From Lelliottia nimipressuralis (GTDB lineage Bacteria; Pseudomonadota; Gammaproteobacteria; Enterobacterales; Enterobacteriaceae): a DNA stretch of 64,000 bases. The stretch lies in assembly GCF_004115925.1 (NCBI RefSeq), contig NZ_SDDX01000002.1:124001-188000 (forward strand), in the 5' to 3' direction. The position numbers and the translations under genes are program-made. The notes beneath the pieces are model-generated. The model had not been told where the DNA came from, did no database searches, and saw only the letters and a list, made by a program, of their open reading frames with translations. Of the stretch, positions 25,243 to 33,249 are shown piece by piece. How positions within the stretch are numbered: the first letter of the stretch is position 1; each line of letters starts with the position of its first letter.

Positions 25243-27429
25243 TTAGAACTCGTAGCCGACGGAAACTTTGAAGGTACGCGGCTCGCCCTGGAACAGGTAA
25301 GTTCCGGAGTCGTCCACGCTTGCCCAGTAGTTTTCGTCCGTCACGTTGTCGATACCGGCACGCACGGTCATTTGATTCTGGTTCTGGTTTACCGCGAAGC
25401 GATAGCGCATGCCCAGATCCAGCGTGGTGTAGCTGTCGAGTTTTTTGCTGTTCGCCAGATCCGCGTACTGAGAGCCGGAGTGGTTCACGCGCGCGGTCGC
25501 CGTCAGGCCGTCGATCGGTTTGATGTCATATTCCGCACCCAGCACCGCATAGAAATTCGGTACGCCGATGACCTTGTTACCCTGATTCAGCCCGTTGTTG
25601 GTTTTGGTCATTTCTGCCTGCAGCCAGGTGGCGCTGGCATTCAGACGCATTCCCAGCATCGGCTCGCCGAATACGTTCAGCTCAACGCCGCGGTTACGCT
25701 GCTCGGCATCCAGACCGTAATGTTTGGTCACGCTGTCGAGGATCGCCGATGGCATTTTGATTTCGAACAGAGCCAAAGAGCCGCCCACCCGTCCTAAGTC
25801 TGCTTTCACGCCCACTTCGTTCTGCTTCGAGTGAACAATCCCGGTGCTTTGCCCGTAGTTAGTCGCGGTGTCTGGCGCGGTTTTACCCGGCTGCAGCGCT
25901 TCGGTGTGGTTAGCGTAGAGCGAAAGTTCGTCCCACGGTTTGTAGACCACGCCGTAAGTTGGCATCCAGCTGCTGCCGTCAAAGCCATCGGCGTCGTTTT
26001 CCGCACCGGTGATTTTGTTGTATCCGCGAATCACCACTTTTTGATGGCGCGCGCCAGCGGTAAACAAGAGTTTGTCGTCAAGTACGCCAAGGGTATCGCT
26101 GAGCAACCAGCCCTGAGTGCGGGTGCGGCCGCTGGTCAACGGATCGCTGTAGTTACCGCCGGAGCCATTGAAGTTGCTGCTGTCAGGTTTATCCACGCCG
26201 GTATTGTGATAGATGTTGGTGATCGGGTTATCCGCTGCCGCCGACATCTTCCACGCGATTTTTTCGTTTTTGGTCATTGCGGAGTAGCCCACGTTGACCT
26301 TGTGCGACACGAAACCGGTATCGAAGTTACCGCGAATGCCTGCCATGCCGCTCACGGCGTCGCTGATGCGATTGGTATCCAGACGTGTTGCCGTGGCGTT
26401 ACCGCTCTTATCCATCAGCTTCGCGCCGCTGTACAGCCCCTCTTCGTGGGCGTGCTGCGCGCCCAGCCCGGTGTAAGCCGTCCAGTTATCGGTGATGTCA
26501 TACTCGCTGCGCCACATGCCGAATTCGTTTTCGATGTTGCTGTAGGCCCATTTCTGCGAGTAGTTACGATCGTTTTTCGGTGGTGTCGGCACGAAGTCGA
26601 CCCCGGAAATGTTGACGCCCGTTTCGCTGCCATGGAAGGTTTTCTTCTGATAGCCCATGTCCAGGGAGGTGCGGAAGGTGTCACCTTTGAAATCCAGCCC
26701 GGTAGAGAGCAGCGTGGTGCGACGGCGGTCGTTGGCGACCGGTGCTTCTCCTTCGCGGTGGACCAGGTTCACGCGTGCGCCAAACTGGTCACTCTCCCCG
26801 AAGCGCCGACCGGCGTCCAGCGTGGTGCCAATCTGCGAATCAGAAGTGTAATCGACGCCAATTTTGGCCTGCGGCGTATCGCCCGCGTGTTTTGGCTCAA
26901 GGTTGATCATCCCGCCGACGCCGGAACTTGCCGCGCCGTTCATCAGGGAGTTGGCACCTTTGAAGATCTCAATGCGATCAACCATCTGCGTATCGACCAC
27001 CTGACGCGGCAGCACGCCGGAGAGACCGCCAAAAGTCATGTCGTCGCCGTCGAATTTCAGGCCGCGAATGCGATAGCTTTCCGCGCTGTTACCGTAGCCC
27101 TGCACCGACTGCACGCCCGCATCGTTGGCGACCACATCGGCAATGGTTTTAGCCTGCTGATCTTCCACCAGCTTCGAGGTGTAGCTGATAATGTTAAAAG
27201 GCACGTCCATCGCGTTCTGCTGGCCGAGCATTCCCATGCGGCCACCGTTGGCGACCTGTCCGTCAAGGAATGCGGGCACCAGCTGATCGCCGCCCGGTTT
27301 GAAATCGCTGACCGGCGCAGACTGCACCACGAGGGTCTCTTCTTTTGGGGTCTCCGCCGCAAAAGCGGAGTGCGTAACCGCGCCGATGGCGAGCGCCAGC
27401 AGCGTTTTGTTCATTCTGGTGTTGTTCAT
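25243..27429 (-). CDS. TonB-dependent siderophore receptor, FcuA-like
   Basis: A 728-residue outer-membrane receptor: signal peptide ending HSAFA-AET, a TonB-box-like ETLVVQSA, plug (DVPFNIISYTSKLVEDQQAK, DRIEIFKGANSLMNG), a 22-strand barrel, and C-terminal KVSVGYEF with final Phe. The plug wording and TYLFQGEPRTFKVS end are close to FcuA, the ferrichrome receptor of Yersinia, and related receptors annotated as FcuA-like. ATG 27429 is chosen with ACGAG upstream; another ATG lies 5 codons in. It is 63 bases behind a YncE-like lipoprotein gene and probably in one Fur-controlled operon with it. The ligand is not certain. Confidence 0.78.
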   Translation of the reverse strand: MNNTRMNKTLLALAIGAVTHSAFAAETPKEETLVVQSAPVSDFKPGGDQLVPAFLDGQVANGGRMGMLGQQNAMDVPFNIISYTSKLVEDQQAKTIADVVANDAGVQSVQGYGNSAESYRIRGLKFDGDDMTFGGLSGVLPRQVVDTQMVDRIEIFKGANSLMNGAASSGVGGMINLEPKHAGDTPQAKIGVDYTSDSQIGTTLDAGRRFGESDQFGARVNLVHREGEAPVANDRRRTTLLSTGLDFKGDTFRTSLDMGYQKKTFHGSETGVNISGVDFVPTPPKNDRNYSQKWAYSNIENEFGMWRSEYDITDNWTAYTGLGAQHAHEEGLYSGAKLMDKSGNATATRLDTNRISDAVSGMAGIRGNFDTGFVSHKVNVGYSAMTKNEKIAWKMSAAADNPITNIYHNTGVDKPDSSNFNGSGGNYSDPLTSGRTRTQGWLLSDTLGVLDDKLLFTAGARHQKVVIRGYNKITGAENDADGFDGSSWMPTYGVVYKPWDELSLYANHTEALQPGKTAPDTATNYGQSTGIVHSKQNEVGVKADLGRVGGSLALFEIKMPSAILDSVTKHYGLDAEQRNRGVELNVFGEPMLGMRLNASATWLQAEMTKTNNGLNQGNKVIGVPNFYAVLGAEYDIKPIDGLTATARVNHSGSQYADLANSKKLDSYTTLDLGMRYRFAVNQNQNQMTVRAGIDNVTDENYWASVDDSGTYLFQGEPRTFKVSVGYEF

Positions 27430-27492
27430 GATTAACTCGTTCAACATACGCGCAAAATGGCCCGTCGCCGGGCCTGATAATTTATAAGAGGT

Positions 27493-28572
27493 TTATTTCA
27501 GTGAAATTCTGACAACGCTGTCCGGTCCGTTCGTGGAGTGGTCTTTGTTGAACGCCTGTTTGACGGTGACGTACAGCGTCTGGCCATCTTCCGACAGCAG
27601 CAGGCTGTTTGGATTCGGAGGCAGATCCCAGCTCTGTTTAACGGCATAGGTCGTGGCATCCAGGCTCAGCAGTTTTCCGCTTTCGCGCTGGGTAATGTAC
27701 AGCTCGTTGCGTTTAGCGTTGAATTTCACCGCCAGCGAATCGCCCACATCGAGCTGCTTAATCACTTCGCCGGTGTGGATATCCAGCACCAGCGTGGTTT
27801 TGGCTTTGGAGTTATCGGTCACGAACAGGCGACCCGTGGCCTTGTCTTCTGCCAGGTTAAGCAGCAGCGCCGGTTTGTCGCCGAGCGGTTTCCAGCGTTT
27901 TTCGATGCGATTGTTGCGCGGATTGATAATCAGGATTTCGCCGCCGCCGTTAGCCACGTATATGCGCTGAGTCTGCTCAGACCACAGCAGCCCCGTCACC
28001 CACTGCCCGGCATTTTTGATGGTTTTTTTCAGCTTGAGCGTTTCGGCATCCACCACCCAGACCACTGCCGGATCGGCGACACCGCCAATGTAAAGGGTGC
28101 CGTCATGGAGCAGCACCTGGCGCGCCCCGTACGGGAAGCCTTCTTTGTTGCGCTCGGTGAACAGCAGACGATTTTTCACTTTGCCGTCCGCGGTGCTGAT
28201 GGCGCTGATACCGCCGTCCAGCGAGTTGGTCGCATAGACGGTACTGCCATCCTTTGATATCGCCAGCGCAAAGTTTTTCAGATCCGTATGACTGCGGCCA
28301 ATGGTTTTGAGCGTAGTGGGATCGAGTTTGTAGATCACCCCGCCCTGCACGTCCTTAAACCCTTCGGCGCTAGCGACATACAGCGCATCGCCTTTCGGAC
28401 TGAGCACCATTTCGTATAAGCCGTCGGCCAGTTCACGCTTCACCACGCCGGTTTCCGCCGGCGCGGTTACGGCGGTGTGTGCTTCAGGGGCAGGTTTGGC
28501 GGCATGCTGCGCGGCGCAGCCGGAAAGAGAGGCAGCCACAAGCAGCGCCAGCGCGGACAATTTTTTTGTCAT
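27493..28572 (-). CDS. YncE-like beta-propeller lipoprotein
   Basis: A 359-residue YVTN/NHL-type seven-blade propeller protein. The N-terminus is a lipoprotein signal (ALALLVAASLSGC, Cys at about 19), followed by a Pro/Ala-rich linker and repeated blade motifs such as GDALYVAS, GSTVYATN, GTLYIGG, QRIYVAN, GRLFVTD, NELYIT and QTLYVT. Escherichia coli YncE, an iron-repressed periplasmic propeller, is next to the receptor yncD; here the propeller is followed by an FcuA-like receptor gene in the same direction. ATG 28572 is chosen because AAGGA is about nine bases upstream. It may bind the ligand or the receptor, but no function is established. Confidence 0.78.
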   Translation of the reverse strand: MTKKLSALALLVAASLSGCAAQHAAKPAPEAHTAVTAPAETGVVKRELADGLYEMVLSPKGDALYVASAEGFKDVQGGVIYKLDPTTLKTIGRSHTDLKNFALAISKDGSTVYATNSLDGGISAISTADGKVKNRLLFTERNKEGFPYGARQVLLHDGTLYIGGVADPAVVWVVDAETLKLKKTIKNAGQWVTGLLWSEQTQRIYVANGGGEILIINPRNNRIEKRWKPLGDKPALLLNLAEDKATGRLFVTDNSKAKTTLVLDIHTGEVIKQLDVGDSLAVKFNAKRNELYITQRESGKLLSLDATTYAVKQSWDLPPNPNSLLLSEDGQTLYVTVKQAFNKDHSTNGPDSVVRISLK

Positions 28573-28760
28573 CAGGAACATCCTTTACCGTTCAAAAAGA
28601 GAATCAGGCGGGAAACTGCGTCGCATGCTGCTGTGCGATTAAGGTTGTTTTACAGGCTGTGAGGCCAGTGCAGAGTCCACCGTTAACACTCAGTGTTCCG
28701 TGTGAGATCTGCGCTCACTGTTGATGCGGGAATCGTCCGTCGCTGCCCACAAACACTAAA

Positions 28761-28785
28761 GAGAATGAGAACTATACTCATTATC
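28761..28785. promoter_or_regulatory. Fur-box-like site upstream of the yncE-like gene
   Basis: The run from GAGAATGAGAA to CTCATTATC contains the imperfect palindrome TGAGAACTATACTCA, matching the 7-1-7 Fur consensus at 10 of 14 positions, with extra AAT/ATT flanks that extend the symmetry. It is about 190 bases upstream of the lipoprotein ATG, so the transcript would have a long leader. Confidence 0.5.
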
Positions 28786-28858
28786 TTTATATGATCAAGC
28801 GTAAAAATGGGCAACAAGATAAAACAAGCAGGGATGAGAGGGCGTTAGGTCACCTCAT

Positions 28859-29323
28859 CTACTCTTTTGCGCAATAAATAACAGGCGCGTTTCTGTAGAT
28901 AATGAAATAGCTGGAGGCGTTCGCCGGCGTTATCTGAACTTTAAGGCCGCGATCGCGCAGACGGAAAAAGTCCGGGACATCCAACCTGAAGGCTTCATTT
29001 CTTTTTGGGCGTCCACTGGTGTCGCTGGACACCATAATAATATCCCCCGCTTCTCGCCAGTAATTAAACGCAATTTTATTACTGACTTCGACAGGTGGCT
29101 GGCCTTTCTGGGTATATTCCCCGGACGTTGCATAGCTACCCTCCCCGTTCATAAATGAATAATCCATCATGACGTCGAGAAGATAATTATCGTCTACCAC
29201 CGTTACATGCGCTTCGCAGCTGAAGTGATTACGCTGGTAATGAATATACCACGCATAAAGCAAGGGTGCGGCAATGGCCAGAGCAATTAACGTCCAGCGC
29301 AGCGTTATTTTATTCATCATCAT
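28859..29323 (-). CDS. Membrane-anchored periplasmic partner of the ToxR-like regulator
   Basis: A 154-residue protein with a short basic start, one transmembrane span (about residues 9-26, TLIALAIAAPLLYAWYI) and a periplasmic domain of about 125 residues with two cysteines (HFSCEAHV and VIYCAKE) that could form a disulfide. Three consecutive ATGs open the gene, and the first lies 14 bases inside the regulator gene, so translation is coupled. The layout copies YqeI-YqeJ of Escherichia coli and ToxR-ToxS of Vibrio, in which the small partner modulates a membrane-bound transcription factor. I do not recognise the exact family. Confidence 0.7.
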   Translation of the reverse strand: MMMNKITLRWTLIALAIAAPLLYAWYIHYQRNHFSCEAHVTVVDDNYLLDVMMDYSFMNGEGSYATSGEYTQKGQPPVEVSNKIAFNYWREAGDIIMVSSDTSGRPKRNEAFRLDVPDFFRLRDRGLKVQITPANASSYFIIYRNAPVIYCAKE

Positions 29324-30140
29324 GATTCTGCGGCCTGTAAATAATGGAATCACACTGCGCATTTTTGTTCTTTAGCGGACGGTCGCAAATAATGACCGAA
29401 TGAGCCTGCTGGGAAAAACTGCTTGTCATCCACAGTACCCCTCCGGGTTTGCACTGAATGGGATAACGTTTCGCCAGCCCCGCCAGCATTTCACTGGTTT
29501 TCTCTTTATCCCGCCAGGATGAATATACGTCACATCCGTTAAATTGACTCACCGACTGATAATGCGTCAGAGAGGACTTATCATCTTTAATCAGAAAGTA
29601 CGATATCGCGCAGGAGAGCAGAAAAAGAACGCCAGCCACCCCATAGGCAAGCTTTGCCGGGAAAAAAGGGGGTTTGCGAATCATCTCAGAAACAGCTACC
29701 GCCGTAACCTCTGCGACGGGATATTCTTCGGGCAAAACCGAAACCAGCGCCGTTGTCTGCGGGCGAATAAACTCGTCCAGCTCCCCTTCGCGCAGCTGCG
29801 CAATCGACTTAAACCCCTCTTTAGGCAGGGTCTTAATGATGTTTTCTTCCAACCCCGCAAATTTCAGCGCCTTGCGGATTTGGGAAATGGTCTGGTAAAG
29901 GGCGTTGGTACTGACAATCGCCCCCTGTTTCTCCCAAATGGAGGCAAACAGAACCCGCTGCGTCACGACATGGTTGTTGTTTTCAAGGAGTAAAAGCAGG
30001 CACTCGCTCACCGGGCCATGAAGCGTGGTAGCCCTCTGAGGATACCCGTCCAGCGGACCGAGACGCCGCAAATCAGGTTCAAACAGCAAGGTATCGTTGA
30101 TGACGTACACTTTTTTCATGGTGCGATCGATAGTTGACAT
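29310..30140 (-). CDS. ToxR/CadC-type membrane-bound transcriptional regulator
   Basis: A 276-residue protein: cytoplasmic OmpR-type winged helix (about 8-115, with LLLLENNNHVVTQRVLFASIWE and TNALYQTISQIRKAL), a linker, one transmembrane helix (about 164-184, LAYGVAGVLFLLSCAISYFLI) and a periplasmic domain of about 90 residues with four cysteines (NGCDV, IQCKPG, IICDRP, AQCDSI). It should sense a periplasmic signal and act directly on DNA from the membrane. Of two candidate starts the first (30140) has an AGG site; the second would remove seven residues. Together with the overlapping downstream gene it resembles YqeI-YqeJ. Target genes are unknown. Confidence 0.82.
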   Translation of the reverse strand: MSTIDRTMKKVYVINDTLLFEPDLRRLGPLDGYPQRATTLHGPVSECLLLLLENNNHVVTQRVLFASIWEKQGAIVSTNALYQTISQIRKALKFAGLEENIIKTLPKEGFKSIAQLREGELDEFIRPQTTALVSVLPEEYPVAEVTAVAVSEMIRKPPFFPAKLAYGVAGVLFLLSCAISYFLIKDDKSSLTHYQSVSQFNGCDVYSSWRDKEKTSEMLAGLAKRYPIQCKPGGVLWMTSSFSQQAHSVIICDRPLKNKNAQCDSIIYRPQNHDDE

Positions 30141-30651
30141 AGAAAACCTGATTCAGAATTTAGTTATTATATATCAGCAGGTTGAAATAAACACCTTCAT
30201 GCAAAAAACCGCTCTTCGCTCGCGCCTTAAGCCTCTTAATCAGTATAAATCATATAACTTCACTCACGTTTTTGTCAGGCAATTCTTAAAGTTGTGGCAT
30301 CGGAAACCTATGGATGAAGGAAACGTGATCATCGACACTCACAATCAGCCATTGATGCTTGAAAACCAGAAAACTTCGCGACTTTATGTTGAGTGGTTGA
30401 TTCATTACGCGTTTTTAGCATTAATCTCCAGAAATCATAAAAAACAAGGTGCTTAGCACTACAGATGCAACTTATGTAAATAGAAACTCTATAAACAAAT
30501 CGTCAACACAGGGTTTCTTATAGCGCATGGGGTTGTGTATTGGAAAGCACGAACGGCATACATATAATCCACCTTATAAAATGTATGGTTTATTAGAAAA
30601 GTGTATTTCCAGCGGCGTATGTCAGGTTGACTCTAATGCAGGAATAAAGAG
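30141..30651. other. 510-base AT-rich gap between the ToxR-like regulator and the orphan winged-helix gene
   Basis: This divergent intergenic region presumably carries promoters for both regulators. An open frame runs on the plus strand to 30456. I see no strong sigma-70 promoter or named binding site. The AT-rich look is shared with the flanking regulator genes and contrasts with the GC-rich neighbours, suggesting acquired DNA or a silenced (H-NS-type) region. Confidence 0.4.
30310..30456 (+). pseudogene. Possible short remnant resembling a PgaD N-terminus
   Basis: A 48-codon frame from ATG 30310 reads MDEGNVIIDTHNQPLMLEN and then a hydrophobic stretch (YVEWLIHYAFLALI) before stopping. IIDT-x-x-QPL followed by a Trp-containing span is reminiscent of the start of PgaD, the small partner of the poly-N-acetylglucosamine synthase. 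No second span or cytoplasmic tail follows, and no pgaABC genes are near. It may be a decayed fragment or chance. Low confidence. Confidence 0.2.
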
Positions 30652-31092
30652 ATGGGCTATCGTCTATATGGCTTTATGATTGGTGATGAAATTCACTTCG
30701 ATATTACCAATCGCAGACTGTACCGACTTACCGGTAGTCACAACGATAAAAGTGTGGCGTTTGCATCAATCTATTTTAACGAAACAATGTTACGGCTTTT
30801 CCTATATTTGCTGGAACATGGTCGTAAGAAAGTCATCGCCAAAGAAGAGTTGTTCGAAAAGATCTGGGAGGACAATAACCTCAGTCCTTCGACCCAGCGT
30901 TTATGGCAAGTGCTCCATAATCTGAACAACAAACTGAATCTTCTTGGATTACCCGAGGACTTTATTCGCAATATTAGAGGGCATGGTTACATCATTAATT
31001 ACCAGGATGTCGTCCCCGTATATTATAGAATGAGCGAACTCCCTGCTCACTCTGTTAAAAAAGAGGAGGAGTCTGATCCCCTGAGTGAGTGA
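30652..31092 (+). CDS. Orphan winged-helix DNA-binding protein
   Basis: A 146-residue protein consisting almost only of an OmpR/CadC-type winged helix: MLRLFLYLLEHGRKKVIAKEELFEKIW (about 45-72), STQRLWQVLHNLNNKLNLLG and RNIRGHGYII (about 107-116) mark helices and wing. No transmembrane helix or receiver domain follows, only a short acidic tail. It is divergent from the ToxR-like pair, suggesting cross-control or a joint regulatory cassette. GGAATAAAG gives a fair ribosome site. It uses AGA for several arginines. Family is clear, target is not. Confidence 0.75.
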   Translation: MGYRLYGFMIGDEIHFDITNRRLYRLTGSHNDKSVAFASIYFNETMLRLFLYLLEHGRKKVIAKEELFEKIWEDNNLSPSTQRLWQVLHNLNNKLNLLGLPEDFIRNIRGHGYIINYQDVVPVYYRMSELPAHSVKKEEESDPLSE

Positions 31093-31110
31093 TGTCAACT
31101 CAGCGGTTTT

Positions 31111-31144
31111 GCCCTTCGTACCTGAGTGCAAAGGGCTTTTTTTT
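31111..31144 (+). terminator. Rho-independent terminator after the winged-helix gene
   Basis: GCCCTT (31111-31116) pairs with AAGGGC (31131-31136), and eight T residues follow directly. It lies about 20 bases past the stop codon. Confidence 0.8.
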
Positions 31145-31235
31145 ACTTCTTCAGTTTCATGTTTTGCATTCCATTAATGATGGCAACATAGCTAAAAATA
31201 TTGTCGCTCGGTAAAAACCGGCCCGGGAAAAATAG

Positions 31236-33173
31236 ATGAGTGTAATGAATCGTTTTCAAAATTTAAAAGTCAGCCGAAAACTCTTGTTCGGCTTTTCGAC
31301 TATTTTATTGGTGACACTGGCCATTCTGCTGTCGGGAATGCTGGGGATGGTGAGCATTCAGGATCGCGTCGAGAAAAATGAACATACCACCGGCCTGTTT
31401 AACGCACTGTCTGCCGTGCGACTGGCCCGTCTGAACTATCTGTATACGCAGGATCAGAAGTATCTCGATCAGACCAACGATGCCGCCCAGACGATGCAGG
31501 ATATGATCGCCCGGCTTGAAACTTACACCTGGACGCCTGAGGGAAAAGTTTCCGTGGATAAGACGGACGCTGCGGTGAAAAACTACATCGCGTCCCTTAC
31601 GCCGTTTACCAAAGCGGCGAGCGAAAAAACGGACAGTGAGCGCAAACTTAATACGCAATCCCTGTGCGATAACTCAGAAATCGCATCGAAATTAAGCCAC
31701 AGCGCGGCGTTAACTCCACAGCAGACGCTGGTTGCGTCCCAGGTGGCCTTCATCCTGAGCGATATTGACTCCCAGGTCTCTCTCTATAAGCAGCACCCGA
31801 CGGAGGCGGCAAAGCAAAACGTCCTGACGCGTCTGGACGCGGCCAAAAACGGGATAACAGAGATGCTGCAGTTTGTGCCGGAAGATCAAAACGCCTGGCT
31901 GAACAGCACTCTTAAAGATATGCAGGCAATCGCTGCAGAACTCGACCACTACAAAGTTGTGTGGGCAGAGCAATCGACCCTCTCAGACACCCTGACAGAT
32001 AAAGCAGAGACACTGATTGAGACCATTCAGTCGATGTTCGCCAGACAGCAACAGAAAGTGGTTGAGACCGTTGATGGCGTCCGGCTACAGATGAGCATTG
32101 TGGCTGCCATTGGCATTGCCCTTGGCCTGCTGCTGGCAATGGGGATCACCGCATCGATCACCCGTCCGCTGAACGAAACTTTGCGCGTCGCAGAGCAAAT
32201 CGCCAAAGGCGATCTCACCAGTACGTTGACCAGCACGCGTCATGACGAACCTGGGCTGCTGATGCAGGCCGTTTCAACCATGAACGAAAACCTGAAAAGC
32301 ATTATTAATGACGTGCGCGAAGGGGTGGAAAGCGTGGCCCGCTCCTCCACGGAAATCGCCGCAGGCAATATGGATTTATCTTCACGCACCGAGCAGCAGT
32401 CTGCTGCCGTGGTGGAGACGGCAGCCAGCATGGAAGAGCTGACCTCCACCGTCGCGCTGAATGCGGAAAACGCTAACCAGGCGCGCCTGCTGGCGGAAGA
32501 AGCGTCGCAAAATGCCAGCGAAGGCAGCCTGATTTCCCAGAAAGTGATCGATACCATGAAAAATGTGCGACTCAGCTCGCACCGCATTTCTGAGATCACC
32601 ACGGTGATTAACAGTATAGCTTTTCAGACCAACATTCTCGCGCTCAATGCCGCCGTCGAAGCCGCACGCGCGGGCGATCAGGGGAAAGGCTTTGCGGTCG
32701 TCGCCGCCGAAGTGCGCACCCTGGCGCAACGCAGCGCGCAGTCGGCAAAAGAGATTGAGAACCTGATCCACGAATCCGCCGTTCACGTCGATACCGGTTT
32801 TAACCTGGTGGAAGGCGCCGGTGCCGCGATGTTCAAAATTGAAAAATCGGTGGCGCAGGTGCGCGATATCATGAGTGAAATCGCGACCGCGACGGACGAA
32901 CAGAGCCGTGGGATTTCGCAGATTGCGCAGGCGATGGCCGAGATGGATACCACCACGCAGCAGAACGCCGCGCTGGTTGAAGAATCCTCCGCTGCGGCCA
33001 GTTCGCTGGAAGATCAGGCCGTGCAGCTTGAAAAGGTGGTGTCGATCTTCCATGTATCGAATACCCCACGCCAGCTTAAGGAGAGCCGTCCGGCAGGCAA
33101 AGGGCATGTTATTGCGCTCCCTCCCGGCAAAAAAGAGAGCGTCAGCGACCAGGACGACTGGGTGAAATTCTAA
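31236..33173 (+). CDS. Methyl-accepting chemotaxis protein
   Basis: A 645-residue transmembrane chemoreceptor: first span about 14-38, a large helical periplasmic sensor domain (about 40-285, length suits a double four-helix bundle), second span about 286-306 (IVAAIGIALGLLLAMGITASI), HAMP domain, and a signalling coiled coil. The hairpin tip carries EITTVINSIAFQTNILALNA and VEAARAGDQGKGFAVVA, which bind CheA and CheW. The C-terminus ends DDWVKF, an xWxxF-type pentapeptide like the NWETF tether that docks CheR and CheB, so it can act as a full-length receptor. The ligand is unknown. It stands directly upstream of an EAL phosphodiesterase gene. Confidence 0.9.
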   Translation: MSVMNRFQNLKVSRKLLFGFSTILLVTLAILLSGMLGMVSIQDRVEKNEHTTGLFNALSAVRLARLNYLYTQDQKYLDQTNDAAQTMQDMIARLETYTWTPEGKVSVDKTDAAVKNYIASLTPFTKAASEKTDSERKLNTQSLCDNSEIASKLSHSAALTPQQTLVASQVAFILSDIDSQVSLYKQHPTEAAKQNVLTRLDAAKNGITEMLQFVPEDQNAWLNSTLKDMQAIAAELDHYKVVWAEQSTLSDTLTDKAETLIETIQSMFARQQQKVVETVDGVRLQMSIVAAIGIALGLLLAMGITASITRPLNETLRVAEQIAKGDLTSTLTSTRHDEPGLLMQAVSTMNENLKSIINDVREGVESVARSSTEIAAGNMDLSSRTEQQSAAVVETAASMEELTSTVALNAENANQARLLAEEASQNASEGSLISQKVIDTMKNVRLSSHRISEITTVINSIAFQTNILALNAAVEAARAGDQGKGFAVVAAEVRTLAQRSAQSAKEIENLIHESAVHVDTGFNLVEGAGAAMFKIEKSVAQVRDIMSEIATATDEQSRGISQIAQAMAEMDTTTQQNAALVEESSAAASSLEDQAVQLEKVVSIFHVSNTPRQLKESRPAGKGHVIALPPGKKESVSDQDDWVKF

Positions 33174-33198
33174 TCCAGCCTGTGATTCCCCCCTTCTC

Positions 33199-33226
33199 GT
33201 CAGGTAAACCCTCCCGGTTTGCCTGA
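33199..33226. terminator. Hairpin between chemoreceptor and EAL genes
   Basis: GTCAGG plus TAAACC (33199-33210) pairs with GGTTTG plus CCTGAC (33215-33226), 12 pairs with one T-G wobble. No T run follows, so it may be a processing or attenuation hairpin rather than a full terminator. Confidence 0.4.
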
Positions 33227-33249
33227 CGGAAACGCGATAAAAGTGACCT

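Noticed and set aside
25831..27435. 534-codon plus-strand frame opposite the FcuA-like receptor
   Set aside because: Antisense of a complete TonB-dependent receptor with signal peptide, plug and barrel end; no domain of its own.
30097..30456. 119-codon frame across the start of the ToxR-like gene
   Set aside because: Its first third lies antisense to the regulator and has no ribosome site; only the last 48 codons deserve notice and are listed as a weak possible remnant.
31141..31235. Sigma-28 promoter upstream of the chemoreceptor gene
   Set aside because: TAAA-like and GCCGATAA-like pieces are present but not at the required spacing.
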